A stretch of DNA of 64,000 nucleotides from Pelomonas sp. BJYL3 (GCF_027257975.1 NZ_JANZKX010000004.1:186001-250000); one strand, 5' to 3'; shown: positions 27,494 to 36,824, numbered from the stretch's first letter. Numbers and translations are program-made. Notes: a model not told the origin generated them from the letters alone.

Positions 27494-28072
27494 ATGCGCC
27501 TGACCCGCTGCTTCATCGCCTCCTTGCTCGCCGCGGCACTGCCGGCTTGTGCGGACGACGCCTTTTCGGAGCTGATCTACGTTTGCGACGCCCCCAGCTC
27601 CACGGTCACCGTCAGCAGGGTGGACGCGCAGGCCGATGCCAGGCTGAAGGCGGCACGGGCCCGCGGGCAGCAGGTAGAACGAGTGGACGTCAGCCCGCTC
27701 ATCCACAGAACCCGGCAGACCAGCGCCGACGGCAGCCCGTTCCGAGGGGCCTCCGACACGCTGGTCAAGACCTGCGGCGACTTCACCGTCACCCTTGCCG
27801 GTGGCTATCTCAACGCCAATCCGGACGGTGCGGAAGGGGTCTACGAGTGGCCGCTGGTCAGCATCGAGCATCGCAGCGGCAAGCGCTTCCCCACGCTCAC
27901 GCTCGGACGCTGCGACGCCAGTTTCGCCCGTTTCAGCCGCACCACGGCTTGCCCCATGGCGTGGGCCACGGAGATCCGCGCCTTCCTCCTGGACGGGCAC
28001 GGGCGCCGGGAGCCGGTCCTGTCCCTGGAGCATCAGTTCTCTGACGGGCGAGGACTGCAAGACACGCCTTGA
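27494..28072 (+). CDS. hypothetical secreted protein
   Basis: A 192-residue protein with a signal peptide (MRLTRCFIASLLAAALPACA) whose end resembles either a signal peptidase I site or a poor lipobox. The mature region has four Cys residues spaced for two disulfides (YVCDA, KTCGD, GRCDA, TACPM). No family recognised. It begins 20 bases after the LysR stop and may be cotranscribed. Confidence 0.6.
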   Translation: MRLTRCFIASLLAAALPACADDAFSELIYVCDAPSSTVTVSRVDAQADARLKAARARGQQVERVDVSPLIHRTRQTSADGSPFRGASDTLVKTCGDFTVTLAGGYLNANPDGAEGVYEWPLVSIEHRSGKRFPTLTLGRCDASFARFSRTTACPMAWATEIRAFLLDGHGRREPVLSLEHQFSDGRGLQDTP

Positions 28073-28279
28073 GGCCCGGGGACGCAGCGTCCTTCGCTTG
28101 ACATCACCCTGACACCGCGTCGCGATCTGCCCCCGGATCTACCCTGTGTCCGTCGCCCCTTTTGAAAATTCCTCAAAGCCCCGCCCGCGAGGATTCACGC
28201 AGCGCCCGCCCATGCCCCCGCACCATCGCTCCCCAGCGGCTCATCCAAGGGCCGATCAAAAGAGCGACTGGAGACAACC

Positions 28280-29938
28280 ATGGTCTGGCAACAGGTCTAC
28301 AACCCCTTCGACAACATGCTGCTCAGCACGCTGGTGGCCGCCGTTCCGGTGGTCGTCATGCTGCTGGGCCTGGGCGTGTTCCACCTCAAGGCCCATGTGG
28401 CCGCGGCGGCCGGCCTGGCCAGTGCGCTGCTGATCGCCATCCTGGCCTTCGGCATGCCGGCGGGCATGGCCACGCGGGCGGCGCTGCTGGGCGGGCTCAC
28501 CGGCCTGCTGCCCATCGGCTGGATCGTGCTGAACATCATCTTCCTGCACCAGCTGACCGAGCAGAACGGCAGCTTCAAGGTGCTGCAGGACTCCATCGCC
28601 GGCATCACGCAGGACAGGCGGCTGCAGCTGCTGCTGATCGCCTTCGCCTTCGGCGCCTTCTTCGAGGGCGCAGCCGGCTTCGGCACGCCGGTGGCGGTGA
28701 CGGCGGCCATCCTGATCGGCCTCGGGTTCTCGCCGCTGGCCGCCTCCGGCCTCTCGCTGATCGCCAACACCGCGCCCGTCGCCTACGGTGCGCTCGGCAC
28801 GCCGGTGATCACGCTGGCCAAGGTGCATGGCTACGACCTGATGGCCGTCTCCGGCATGATCGGCCGCCAGCTGCCCTTCTTCTCCATGCTGGTGCCCTTC
28901 TGGCTGATCTGGGCCTTCGCCGGCCGCAAGGCCATGATGGAGATCTGGCCCGCCATCCTGGTGACCGGCGTCTCCTTCGCCATCCCGCAGTACCTGGTCA
29001 GCAACTTCATCGGCCCCGAGCTGGTGGACGTGATCGCCGCCATGGTCTCCATGACCTGCCTGGTGGGCTTCCTGCGCATCTGGCAGCCCAAGAATCTGTG
29101 GACCTCGGTCTCGCTGAAGGGCCATGAGAAGGACGGCGGCACCGCCCTGCCGCCGCAGAAGCCGCAGGTGCACCCGCGCGGCGCCGTGGTCAAGGCCTGG
29201 ACGCCGTGGGTGATCCTGACCGTCTTCGTGTTCGCCTGGGGCCTGCCGGTGACCAAGACCTGGCTCAACGGCATCTTCGCGCCCAAGTTCGTCATCGAGG
29301 GCCTGCACAAGATGGTGCAGAAGGTCGCCCCCGTCGTGCCCACGCCGCACAGCGAGGCCGCCGAGTACGTCTTCAACCTGCTGTCCTCCACCGGCACCGG
29401 CATCCTGGTGGCGGCGATCATCGGCGGCCTGCTGATGGGCTACGGCCTCCCGGCCCTGGTCCGCACCTTCTTCAAGACGGTGTGGCTGGTGCGCACCTCG
29501 CTGCTGACCATCGTGCTGATGCTGGCCCTGGGCACGCTGACGCGCTACAGCGGCCTGGACACCACCCTGGGCCTGGCCTTCGCCGGCACCGGCGTGCTCT
29601 ACCCCTTCTTCGGCACCCTGATGGGCTGGCTGGGCGTGGCGCTGACCGGCTCGGACACCGCCTCCAACGTGCTCTTCGGCGGCATGCAGAAGGTGGCGGC
29701 CGAGCAGCTGGGCCTGAATCCCAACCTCATGGGCGCGGCCAACAGCTCCGGCGGCGTGATGGGCAAGATGATCGATGCGCAGTCCATCGTCGTGGCCTCC
29801 ACGGCCACCCGCTGGTTCAACCACGAGGGCGACATCCTGCGCTATGTCTTCTTCCACAGCATCGCCCTGGCCTGCCTGGTGGGGATCTTCGTGACCCTGC
29901 AGGCCTATGTGCCGCCCTTCACCTGGCTGGTGAGGTAA
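28280..29938 (+). CDS. glcA: L-lactate/glycolate permease, LctP family
   Basis: A 552-residue inner-membrane transporter with about 13 helices, length equal to LldP/GlcA. FEGAAGFGTPVAVTAAILIGLGF, GSDTASNVLFGGMQ and AANSSGGVMGKMIDAQSI are signature loops of the LctP family (each shown in part). It symports lactate or glycolate with protons. Location directly before glcD, glcE and glcF makes glycolate (or D-lactate) the likely substrate. GGAGAC precedes the ATG. TTGACA at 28098-28103 is a possible -35, but the paired -10 is poor. Confidence 0.88.
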   Translation: MVWQQVYNPFDNMLLSTLVAAVPVVVMLLGLGVFHLKAHVAAAAGLASALLIAILAFGMPAGMATRAALLGGLTGLLPIGWIVLNIIFLHQLTEQNGSFKVLQDSIAGITQDRRLQLLLIAFAFGAFFEGAAGFGTPVAVTAAILIGLGFSPLAASGLSLIANTAPVAYGALGTPVITLAKVHGYDLMAVSGMIGRQLPFFSMLVPFWLIWAFAGRKAMMEIWPAILVTGVSFAIPQYLVSNFIGPELVDVIAAMVSMTCLVGFLRIWQPKNLWTSVSLKGHEKDGGTALPPQKPQVHPRGAVVKAWTPWVILTVFVFAWGLPVTKTWLNGIFAPKFVIEGLHKMVQKVAPVVPTPHSEAAEYVFNLLSSTGTGILVAAIIGGLLMGYGLPALVRTFFKTVWLVRTSLLTIVLMLALGTLTRYSGLDTTLGLAFAGTGVLYPFFGTLMGWLGVALTGSDTASNVLFGGMQKVAAEQLGLNPNLMGAANSSGGVMGKMIDAQSIVVASTATRWFNHEGDILRYVFFHSIALACLVGIFVTLQAYVPPFTWLVR

Positions 29939-30011
29939 GCCGGCCCGCGCGCGACCCGCGGCGGGGCTACAGTGAGACGCTGAGCCCCGCCCCTTGCATG
30001 AAGCCCACGCC

Positions 30012-31511
30012 ATGAACGCGAACGACGCCGCCCCGCTCACCCCGGCCGAGCGCAGCCAGCGCCAGCACCGCCTGGTGCAGGCCCTGCGCGGCCTGCTGCC
30101 CGCCCATGCCCTCCTGTGGCAGGCGGAAGAGACCACGCCCTACGAGTGCGATGGCCTCTCCGCCTACCGCGCCCGCCCACTGGCCGTGGCCCTGCCCGAG
30201 ACCGAGGCGCAGGTGGCCGCGGTGCTGCGCTGCTGCCTGGAGCTGGAGATCCCCGTGGTGGCGCGCGGCGCCGGCACCGGCCTCTCGGGCGGCGCCCTGC
30301 CGCATCCGGACGGCCTGGTGCTCTCGCTGGCCCGGCTCAACGAGATCCTGGACATCGACCCCCTCGCCCGCACCGCCCGCGTGCAGTGCGGCGTGCGCAA
30401 CCTGGCGATCTCGGAGGCCGCCGCGCCCCTGGGCCTCTACTACGCGCCCGACCCCAGCAGCCAGATCGCCTGCACCATCGGCGGCAACATCGCCGAGAAC
30501 TCTGGCGGCGTGCACTGCCTGAAGTACGGCCTGACCCTGCACAACGTGCTGCGGGTCAAGGGCTTCACCGTGCGCGGCGAGGCCGTCGTGTTCGGCTCCG
30601 AGGCCCTGGACGTGCCAGGTCTTGACCTGCTGCCCGCCGTGGTCGGCAGCGAAGGCATGCTGGCCGTGGTGACCGAGGTGACGGTGCGTCTGCTGCCGCG
30701 CCCGGTGCTGGCGCGCTGCATCATGGCCAGCTTCGACGACATCCGCAAGGCCGGCCAGGCCGTGGCCGACCTCATCGCCGCCGGCATCATCCCCGCGGGC
30801 CTGGAGATGATGGACAAGCCCATGACCGCCGCGGTCGAGGACTTCGTCCACGCCGGCTACGACCTCACGGCCGAGGCCATCCTGCTGTGCGAGAGCGACG
30901 GCACGCCGGATGAGGTCGAGGAGGAGATCGAGCGCATGAGCGCCGTGCTGCGCGCCAGCGGCGCCACGCAGATTTCAGTGAGCGCCGACGAGGCCCAGCG
31001 CCTGCGCTTCTGGAGCGGCCGCAAGAACGCCTTCCCCGCCTCCGGCCGCCTGAGCCCGGACTACATGTGCATGGACTCGACCATTCCGCGCAAGCGCCTG
31101 GCGGACATCCTCCTGGCCATCGCCGAGATGGAGAAGAAGTACGGCCTGCGCTGCGCCAACGTCTTCCATGCGGGCGACGGCAACCTGCACCCGCTCATCC
31201 TCTTCGATGCCAACGACCCGGACCAGCTGGACCGCTGCGAGCGCTTCGGCGCGGAGATCCTGGAGACCAGCGTGGCCCTGGGCGGCACCATCACCGGCGA
31301 GCATGGCGTGGGCATCGAGAAGCTCTCGTCCATGTGCGTGCAGTTCAGCCCCGAGGAGCTGCAGCAGATGCGCGACTTCAAGGCCGCCTTCGACCCGCAA
31401 GGCCTGCTCAACCCCGGCAAGCTCATCCCCAGCCATGCCCGATGTGCGGAATACGGCAAGATGCACGTCCGTAAGGGCCTGCTGGCCTTCCCCGATCTGC
31501 CGAGGTTCTGA
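30012..31511 (+). CDS. glcD: glycolate oxidase subunit GlcD (FAD-linked)
   Basis: A 499-residue FAD-binding subunit, the same length as GlcD of E. coli. The PCMH-type FAD domain includes ARGAGTGLSGGALP near residue 88 and the C-terminal FAD-oxidase domain ends with GTITGEHGVGIEKL. It oxidises glycolate to glyoxylate at the membrane together with GlcE and GlcF, passing electrons to quinone. ATG 30012 gives the canonical N-terminus; a TTG six codons upstream is possible. The stop abuts the glcE ATG. A D-lactate dehydrogenase role is the main alternative. Confidence 0.93.
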   Translation: MNANDAAPLTPAERSQRQHRLVQALRGLLPAHALLWQAEETTPYECDGLSAYRARPLAVALPETEAQVAAVLRCCLELEIPVVARGAGTGLSGGALPHPDGLVLSLARLNEILDIDPLARTARVQCGVRNLAISEAAAPLGLYYAPDPSSQIACTIGGNIAENSGGVHCLKYGLTLHNVLRVKGFTVRGEAVVFGSEALDVPGLDLLPAVVGSEGMLAVVTEVTVRLLPRPVLARCIMASFDDIRKAGQAVADLIAAGIIPAGLEMMDKPMTAAVEDFVHAGYDLTAEAILLCESDGTPDEVEEEIERMSAVLRASGATQISVSADEAQRLRFWSGRKNAFPASGRLSPDYMCMDSTIPRKRLADILLAIAEMEKKYGLRCANVFHAGDGNLHPLILFDANDPDQLDRCERFGAEILETSVALGGTITGEHGVGIEKLSSMCVQFSPEELQQMRDFKAAFDPQGLLNPGKLIPSHARCAEYGKMHVRKGLLAFPDLPRF

Positions 31512-32639
31512 ATGAGCGCACAAGCCACGCCCTCCCCCCGCATCGCGCCGGCCGACCTGGGCCTGCTGCAGGCCCGCATCCGCGAGGCCGCGGCCCGGGG
31601 TCAGGTCTTGCAGATCCGGGGCCAGGGCAGCAAGCAGTTCTATGGCGGCGAGGCCCGGGGCGAGCTGCTGGACCTGGGCGAGCTGCCCGGCCTCAGCGGC
31701 ATCAGCGCCTATGAACCCACCGAGCTGGTGGTGACGGCCAAGGCCGCGACGCCGCTGGCCGAGCTGGAAGCGCAGCTGGCCGCCCAGGGCCAGCACCTGG
31801 CCTTCGAGCCCCCCCGCTTCGACGGCCGCGGCACCGTGGGCGGCATGGTGGCGGCGGGCCTCTCCGGCCCCTCGCGCGCCACGCAGGGCTCGTTGCGGGA
31901 CCACGTGCTGGGCCTGACCATGGTCAACGGCCGCGGCGAGCTGCTGAGCTTCGGCGGCACGGTGATGAAGAACGTGGCCGGCTACGACCTGCCCCGCCTC
32001 ATGTGCGGCGGCCTGGGCGTGCTGGGCGTGATCGCCGAGGTCTCGCTCAAGGTGCTGCCCCTGCCGGTGGCGCGCTGCACCCTGCGCTTCGACATGCCCG
32101 AGGCCGAAGCCCTGCAGCAGATGAACCGCTGGTCCGGCCGCCCTTTGCCCCTGCGCGCGAGCGCCGCCTGGGACGGCGCCCTGGTGCTGGAGCTGGCCGG
32201 CGCCGAGCGCGCCGTGGCCGCGGCCCGGCGCGAACTGGGCGGCGAACTGATCCCCGAGGACCTGGCCTCCGGCTTCTGGCGCGGCCTGCGCGACCACAGC
32301 GACGAGTTCTTCGTCGGCGCCTGCCGTGCGGTGCAGGGCGGTGCCAAGCTCTGGCGGCTCTCGCTGCCGCAGACGGCGCCCAGCCTGCGCATCCCCGGCG
32401 AGCAGATGATCGAATGGGGCGGCGCCCAGCGCTGGGTCACCACGCCCCTGCCCGCGGCGCAGCTGCGCGAGCTCGCGGCCCAGGCCGGCGGCCACGCCAC
32501 GCTGTTCCGCGCGCTGGACAAGTCCGAGGGCGTGTTCAGCCCCCTGAGCGCGCCGCTGGCCCGCATCCACCGCGATCTCAAGACTGCCTTCGACCCCTCC
32601 GGCATCTTCAACCGCGGCCGGCTCTACCCCGACTTCTGA
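31512..32639 (+). CDS. glcE: glycolate oxidase subunit GlcE
   Basis: A 375-residue second FAD-binding subunit. RGQGSKQFYGGEARG and GGMVAAGLSGPSRA followed by DHVLGLTMVNGRGE are GlcE signatures. The start codon directly follows the glcD stop (TGAATG). A copy of the dispersed repeat at 31597-31611 supplies codons Gly-Gln-Val-Leu in a region that is variable among homologues. It works in the GlcDEF complex. Confidence 0.93.
   Translation: MSAQATPSPRIAPADLGLLQARIREAAARGQVLQIRGQGSKQFYGGEARGELLDLGELPGLSGISAYEPTELVVTAKAATPLAELEAQLAAQGQHLAFEPPRFDGRGTVGGMVAAGLSGPSRATQGSLRDHVLGLTMVNGRGELLSFGGTVMKNVAGYDLPRLMCGGLGVLGVIAEVSLKVLPLPVARCTLRFDMPEAEALQQMNRWSGRPLPLRASAAWDGALVLELAGAERAVAAARRELGGELIPEDLASGFWRGLRDHSDEFFVGACRAVQGGAKLWRLSLPQTAPSLRIPGEQMIEWGGAQRWVTTPLPAAQLRELAAQAGGHATLFRALDKSEGVFSPLSAPLARIHRDLKTAFDPSGIFNRGRLYPDF
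31597..31611 (+). repeat. dispersed repeat copy 3
   Basis: GGGGTCAGGTCTTGC inside glcE, read as Gly-Gln-Val-Leu; a perfect match to the consensus. Confidence 0.8.
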
Positions 32640-32651
32640 CCCCCTCTTGCC

Positions 32652-33917
32652 ATGCAGACCCGCCTCGCCCCCGAGTTCCTCAACACCGCCGCCGGCGAGG
32701 CGGCCGAGGCCATCCTGCGGCGCTGCGTGCACTGCGGCTTCTGCACCGCCACCTGCCCCACCTACCAGCTGCTGGGCGACGAGCTGGACGGCCCGCGCGG
32801 CCGCATCTACCTGATCAAGCAGGTGCTGGAGGGCGCCGAGCCCACCCGTGCCACGCAAGAGCATCTGGACCGCTGCCTCACCTGCCGCAATTGCGAGAGC
32901 ACCTGCCCCTCGGGCGTGCAGTACGGGCAGCTGCTGGAGATCGGCCGCGAGATCGTCGAGCGCAAGGTGCCCCGGCCTGCCACCGAGCGTGCCGTGCACT
33001 GGCTGCTGCGTGAGGGCTTGACCTCGCCCGTCTTCCCGGCGGCCGCGAAGCTGGGCCAGGCCCTGCGTCCGCTGGTGCCGGCGGCCCTGCGCGAGAAGCT
33101 GCCGCCCAAGGCCGGCCCGCGCGCCCACCAGTGGCCCACCCGCACGCAGCCCCGCAGGATGCTGATGCTGATGGGCTGCGTGCAGCCCTCGCTGATGCCC
33201 AACATCAACGCCGCCACCGCCCGCGTGCTGGACGCCATCGGCATCCAGACCATGGTGGCCGATGACGCTGGGTGCTGCGGCGCCATCCGCGCCCATCTGC
33301 ATGACGAGGCGGGCGGCCTGGACGACATGCGCCGCAACGTCGACGCCTGGTGGCCCCTGGTCGAGGGCCTGGGCGGCAGCGCGCCGGTCGAGGCCCTGGT
33401 GATGAACGCCTCCGGCTGCGGCGTGATGGTCAAGGACTACGGCCGCCTGCTGGCCCACGACCCGGCCTATGCCGAGCGCGCCGCCCGCATCAGCGCCCTG
33501 TGCAAGGACATCAGCGAGCTGCTGGCCCCCGAAGTCAGCGCCCTGCAGCAGGCCCTGGAGCGCGCCCAGGCGGCGGCCCCCCAGCGCCCGCGCCTGGCCT
33601 ACCACCCGCCCTGCACCCTGCAGCACGGCCAGCAGCTCAAGGGCGGCGTGGAGGCCCTGATGCGCGCGCTCGGCTTCGACATCCAGGTCTCGCGCACCGA
33701 AAGCCATCTGTGCTGTGGCTCTGCCGGGACCTACTCCCTGCTGCAGCCCCAGCTCTCCCACCAGCTGCGCGACCGCAAGCTCGCCGCCCTGGCGCCGCTG
33801 CAGGCGGACTGCACGGTGTCGGGCAATATCGGCTGCATCCAGCATCTGCAGTCGGGGACCCCGCAGCCCGTGCGGCACTGGGTGGAAGTGCTGGACGAAG
33901 CGCTGAACCCGGCCTGA
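32652..33917 (+). CDS. glcF: glycolate oxidase iron-sulfur subunit GlcF
   Basis: A 421-residue subunit that takes electrons from GlcD/GlcE to the quinone pool. Two ferredoxin-type clusters near the N-terminus, CVHCGFCTATCP and CLTCRNCESTCP, each hold a 4Fe-4S centre; two CCG domains follow (DDAGCCGAIRAHL and ESHLCCGSAGTYSLL). Twelve bases separate it from glcE. It is the last gene of the glcA-glcD-glcE-glcF run. Confidence 0.94.
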   Translation: MQTRLAPEFLNTAAGEAAEAILRRCVHCGFCTATCPTYQLLGDELDGPRGRIYLIKQVLEGAEPTRATQEHLDRCLTCRNCESTCPSGVQYGQLLEIGREIVERKVPRPATERAVHWLLREGLTSPVFPAAAKLGQALRPLVPAALREKLPPKAGPRAHQWPTRTQPRRMLMLMGCVQPSLMPNINAATARVLDAIGIQTMVADDAGCCGAIRAHLHDEAGGLDDMRRNVDAWWPLVEGLGGSAPVEALVMNASGCGVMVKDYGRLLAHDPAYAERAARISALCKDISELLAPEVSALQQALERAQAAAPQRPRLAYHPPCTLQHGQQLKGGVEALMRALGFDIQVSRTESHLCCGSAGTYSLLQPQLSHQLRDRKLAALAPLQADCTVSGNIGCIQHLQSGTPQPVRHWVEVLDEALNPA

Positions 33918-34024
33918 TTCGGCCCCCTCCCCGGGGCGCCCCCTGAGCGCTCCCGACCGGCCGCTGCAGTACCATCGCGCCGCCGATTCACGACAACAAG
34001 ATCTCGCCCTGGGAGGGCCTTTCC

Positions 34025-34477
34025 ATGTTCCGCATCTTCGCCAGCCGCCTCTTCGCGGCAGGCCTGATCCTGTCCGGCGCCGCTCTGATGGTGTCCGGCC
34101 ATCGCAGCGCCAGCAAATACGAGGCCTTGCGCCAGCACGGTGAGGAGGCCGAGGCCAAGGTCATCGCCCTGAGCTCGCACGAACGCAGATGGCTTCAGAA
34201 GGACGGGGAGTACACGGCCCAGGTCAGCTTCAGGACGTCACGGGGGCGCGAGATCAGGACCCAGGTCGGCGTTCCCCCGGCGCGGGGTCACGCCATGGAA
34301 CGGCAGGTGGCGCCCCGGACGCTGACGGTCCGCTACCTGCCGGAGGACCCGCTCGTGCTCGCCGATGCCAACGACGATCCCCCCGAGGCGCGCAAGGCCA
34401 GCGGCCGCTATCTCCTGATCGGCGGCGTGGTCCTGCTCGTGCTGGGACGGCTGTACGCAAGACGCCAGGCAGGATGA
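34025..34477 (+). CDS. DUF3592-like membrane protein
   Basis: A 150-residue protein with an N-terminal helix (about 8-25) and a C-terminal helix (about 128-145) enclosing a beta-rich periplasmic domain with VRYLPEDPLVLA, the pattern seen in DUF3592 proteins. GGAGGG lies about eight bases before the ATG and GTACCATCGC about 55 bases upstream resembles a -10. Coupled by ATGA to the next gene. Function unknown. Confidence 0.68.
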   Translation: MFRIFASRLFAAGLILSGAALMVSGHRSASKYEALRQHGEEAEAKVIALSSHERRWLQKDGEYTAQVSFRTSRGREIRTQVGVPPARGHAMERQVAPRTLTVRYLPEDPLVLADANDDPPEARKASGRYLLIGGVVLLVLGRLYARRQAG

Positions 34478-34923
34478 GGCCGCGACCCCGGCCCGCCCCC
34501 AGCCAGTGGCTGGCGGCGGCCCTGCTCGTCCTTGCGTGCGCCTGCGGGGCGCAGGCAGCGCCGGCCTGCGACGCCAAGGCGGCAGGGTCGCGCGCCTACG
34601 GGCAGGCAAGCGCGCTCGTCGAACGGCTGCCCGACTACCGGGCCTGGGCCGCAAGCCATCAGCGGCCCGCCGTCTTCGGCATGCCCATGGACGGCGAGGT
34701 GCGGTTCGGAGGGCGCGGCTACTGGTCGGTCTCGGTCTACCTGGACATGGGCGACCGCCTGGGCTTGTGGACCGTGTTCCTGGTGCACCTGGGCAGCGGC
34801 GACATCCTCGTCGACGATGCCGCCAGCGAGCAGCCGCTGTCCCTGCAGGCCTGGCGGCGCAAGTACCGCACGCTCCCGGACCCTTCGCAAGGCAAGCCGG
34901 AGCGCGCGCCCTCGAGGCCTTAG
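34474..34923 (+). CDS. hypothetical secreted protein
   Basis: A 149-residue protein with a signal peptide (hydrophobic stretch LAAALLVLACACGAQA, cleavage after residue about 28). The mature region includes RGYWSVSVYLDMGDRLGLWTVF (two strands) and no recognised motif. Translationally coupled to the DUF3592-like gene by ATGA, so they may form an envelope pair. Confidence 0.6.
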   Translation: MRPRPRPAPSQWLAAALLVLACACGAQAAPACDAKAAGSRAYGQASALVERLPDYRAWAASHQRPAVFGMPMDGEVRFGGRGYWSVSVYLDMGDRLGLWTVFLVHLGSGDILVDDAASEQPLSLQAWRRKYRTLPDPSQGKPERAPSRP

Positions 34924-34934
34924 CATTCGATGCC

Positions 34935-35405
34935 ATGACGCCCCCGCCGCCCCCGCCCGACGCCGCCTCCCTGGCCTGCCGCTGCGAGCGCTGCGGCCGC
35001 CTGCTGCCCTCGCCCGAAGCCGTCTGTGCGCCCTGCGAGGCCGAGCTCGCCGTGCCGGACGCGGACCACCGGCGCGGCAGGTACCGCTGCCCCGCCTGCA
35101 GCCAGGCCTTTGCGCGGCCGGACTTCACCCTGGTGCCGCCCAAGGCCCGCTGGTATGTGCCCCAGTCCCAGGCGCTGCGCTGCCCGCACTGCCAGGCGCG
35201 GCTGCTGGACCGCCGCTACCCGAAGGTGGCCGCCCGGGAGTCGGTGGCGTTCATCGTGCTGGCCATGGCCGCGCAGTTCCTGCTGCCGCCGCACCAGACC
35301 CGCCTCGCACTGTTCGCGCTGATGCTGGTCGTTCTCGGCCGGCTGCTGTACCGCCGGCCCTGGCGCGTGCCGGACGAGCAGCGATTCGGCCGCGACGATT
35401 CCTGA
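34935..35405 (+). CDS. zinc-ribbon membrane protein
   Basis: A 156-residue protein. Four CxxC pairs (CRCERC, CAPCEAE, CPAC, CPHC) indicate two zinc ribbons in the first 90 residues; two membrane helices follow (VAFIVLAMAAQFLLPP and ALFALMLVVLGRLL). The N-terminus begins with a Pro run. Start at ATG 34935, eleven bases after the previous stop. I do not recognise a family; a membrane-tethered RNA- or protein-binding role is conceivable. Confidence 0.62.
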   Translation: MTPPPPPPDAASLACRCERCGRLLPSPEAVCAPCEAELAVPDADHRRGRYRCPACSQAFARPDFTLVPPKARWYVPQSQALRCPHCQARLLDRRYPKVAARESVAFIVLAMAAQFLLPPHQTRLALFALMLVVLGRLLYRRPWRVPDEQRFGRDDS

Positions 35406-35416
35406 GCCGGCATCAC

Positions 35417-35432
35417 GGGGTCAGGTCTTGCC
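35417..35432 (+). repeat. dispersed repeat copy 4
   Basis: GGGGTCAGGTCTTGCC in the 42-base gap between two convergent genes. Confidence 0.82.
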
Positions 35433-35447
35433 TGCCCGGGCCGGCAC

Positions 35448-35822
35448 TCAGCCGATTGCCGCGCGCCGGATGCCCGGCTCCAGGACGAAGAACTGCGGCT
35501 CCAGTGCCGACATCGGCCCGCGCAGCTTCTCGACTTCATCCGCCGGGGCGTGCACCTCGAGCCGCACGAGCTCAGCCACCTGGAGCAACTGGCCGAGCAG
35601 CTCCCCCACGTTCTGAAGGTGCGCGAGCAAGGCCTCCGCGTTGACGTAGCCCTCGCGGCAGTGGGCGTCCAGGCCGCTGAAGGAGAAGGCGTAGTGCCGG
35701 CACCCAGGCTCCTGGCGGGTGATCTCCACCAGCTGCCGGCTCAAGGCCTTGAATGCCGGGACCTTGCCCTCATGAATCTTGAAGTAGGGGGCGATCGTGC
35801 AGTCGGTGTCGTCCTTGAACAT
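35448..35822 (-). CDS. antibiotic biosynthesis monooxygenase domain protein
   Basis: A 124-residue ABM-type protein. The N-terminal strand (APYFKIHEGKVPAFKALSRQLVEITRQEPGC, described in part as FKIHEGK and EPGCRHYAF) and the later YVNAEALLAHLQNVGELL helix are typical of putative quinol monooxygenases such as YgiN relatives. GAGGAG precedes the ATG. It stands alone next to a repeat copy. Confidence 0.8.
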   Translation of the reverse strand: MFKDDTDCTIAPYFKIHEGKVPAFKALSRQLVEITRQEPGCRHYAFSFSGLDAHCREGYVNAEALLAHLQNVGELLGQLLQVAELVRLEVHAPADEVEKLRGPMSALEPQFFVLEPGIRRAAIG

Positions 35823-36025
35823 CGTGTCTCCTCGTCGTCACGCGAAATGGGTCAGCGCATTCTGCACGTTTGCGTCAGGGTCCATCACTCCCATCCTGCA
35901 AGCAGGGAGACCGGGTGCATCGCGCCCCGCAGGGTCGGATGGGCGACCGCCGGCACCGGTGACGGATGGCATGCCAAATGCCTCTGGGCTAGCATGGCCC
36001 GCCAACGTCACTGTCCATCCGTCCC

Positions 36026-36580
36026 ATGAACCTCCACCGACTCGGCGCCGGCGTCTTCACCATTGCCGACTTTCTGTCACCCGAGGAATGCGCCCACTAC
36101 ATCTCGCGCAGCGAACGCATGGGCTATTCAGAGGCGGCGGTCCGGACCGATGACGGCGACCGCCTGCACAAGGAAGCCCGGAACAATGACCGGGTCGTCT
36201 TTGATGACGCCGACCTCGCACATCACCTCTTCTCACGCGCCAGGCCCCTGCTGCCGGCGGTCCTCGATGGCTGGCAGCTCAGCGGGTTCAATGAGCGCTT
36301 CCGCTACTACCGCTATGACAGGGACCAGCAGTTCACCTGGCACCTCGATGGCACCGTGCGGCTGAGCCCCAGCCGCGAGAGCGTCCTGACCTTCATGGTC
36401 TACCTCAACGACGACTTCGAGGGGGGCAGCACGGAGTTCGGATGGGAGTCGGTGAAGCCGGTCCGGGGCATGGCGCTGGGCTTTCCCCACCGCTTGCGCC
36501 ACCAGGGGGCAGCGGTGCGTTCGGGCCTCAAGTACGTCCTGCGCACCGACGTGCTGTATGACGCGGGTGACGCGACCTAA
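36026..36580 (+). CDS. 2OG-Fe(II) oxygenase, prolyl 4-hydroxylase-like
   Basis: A 184-residue dioxygenase with a double-stranded beta-helix core. Iron ligands are visible as HLD in FTWHLDGTVRL (near residue 106) and the distal His in FPHRLRHQGAAV; the 2-oxoglutarate-binding basic residue is probably Lys in SGLKYVLRTDVLY. The segment VYLNDDFEGGSTEF matches the P4Hc family. Such enzymes hydroxylate protein side chains or small molecules. It has no obvious operon partner. Confidence 0.85.
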   Translation: MNLHRLGAGVFTIADFLSPEECAHYISRSERMGYSEAAVRTDDGDRLHKEARNNDRVVFDDADLAHHLFSRARPLLPAVLDGWQLSGFNERFRYYRYDRDQQFTWHLDGTVRLSPSRESVLTFMVYLNDDFEGGSTEFGWESVKPVRGMALGFPHRLRHQGAAVRSGLKYVLRTDVLYDAGDAT

Positions 36581-36756
36581 GAGGACGGCGGCAGGCGAGC
36601 CCAGCGACCGGCACGCAGCGGCTCACGTCCAGTACTCCTTCGACGCAGCTTCGGATCAAGCGCTGGAGCCCCGACCGTCGGCCGCCTTGACACTCCGAGG
36701 CGCCTTGCCGGCCGCGGAAATACTAAGTGATTGATGTGTCACGGGAAGCCCGCTCC

Positions 36757-36771
36757 TGGCGCGGACCTTGC
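36757..36771 (+). promoter_or_regulatory. sigma-54-type -24/-12 promoter of the PEP-CTERM gene
   Basis: TGGCGCGGACCTTGC fits the sigma-54 consensus TGGCAC-N5-TTGC with one change and keeps GG-N10-GC exactly. It lies 54 bases before ATG 36825, giving a leader of about 40 bases. GTGA-N8-TCAC at 36727-36742 is an imperfect candidate site upstream. PEP-CTERM genes are known to be driven by RpoN with the PrsK/PrsR system. Confidence 0.65.
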
Positions 36772-36824
36772 TGATCGTCCCCGGGGCCCCTTCCGGCCTG
36801 CCATCACGACATCAGGGGAATCTC

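Noticed and set aside
28098-28126. Standard -35/-10 promoter before glcA
   Set aside because: TTGACA is good, but the hexamer 17 bases on (CGCGAT) is a poor -10; not listed as a feature.
30617-30631. CCAGGTCTTGACC in glcD as a repeat copy
   Set aside because: Core is interrupted and the codons fit GlcD; not counted.
28256-33878. Long minus-strand frames opposite glcA, glcD, glcE and glcF
   Set aside because: His/Gly/Gln-rich antisense products; the plus strand has intact, recognisable proteins.
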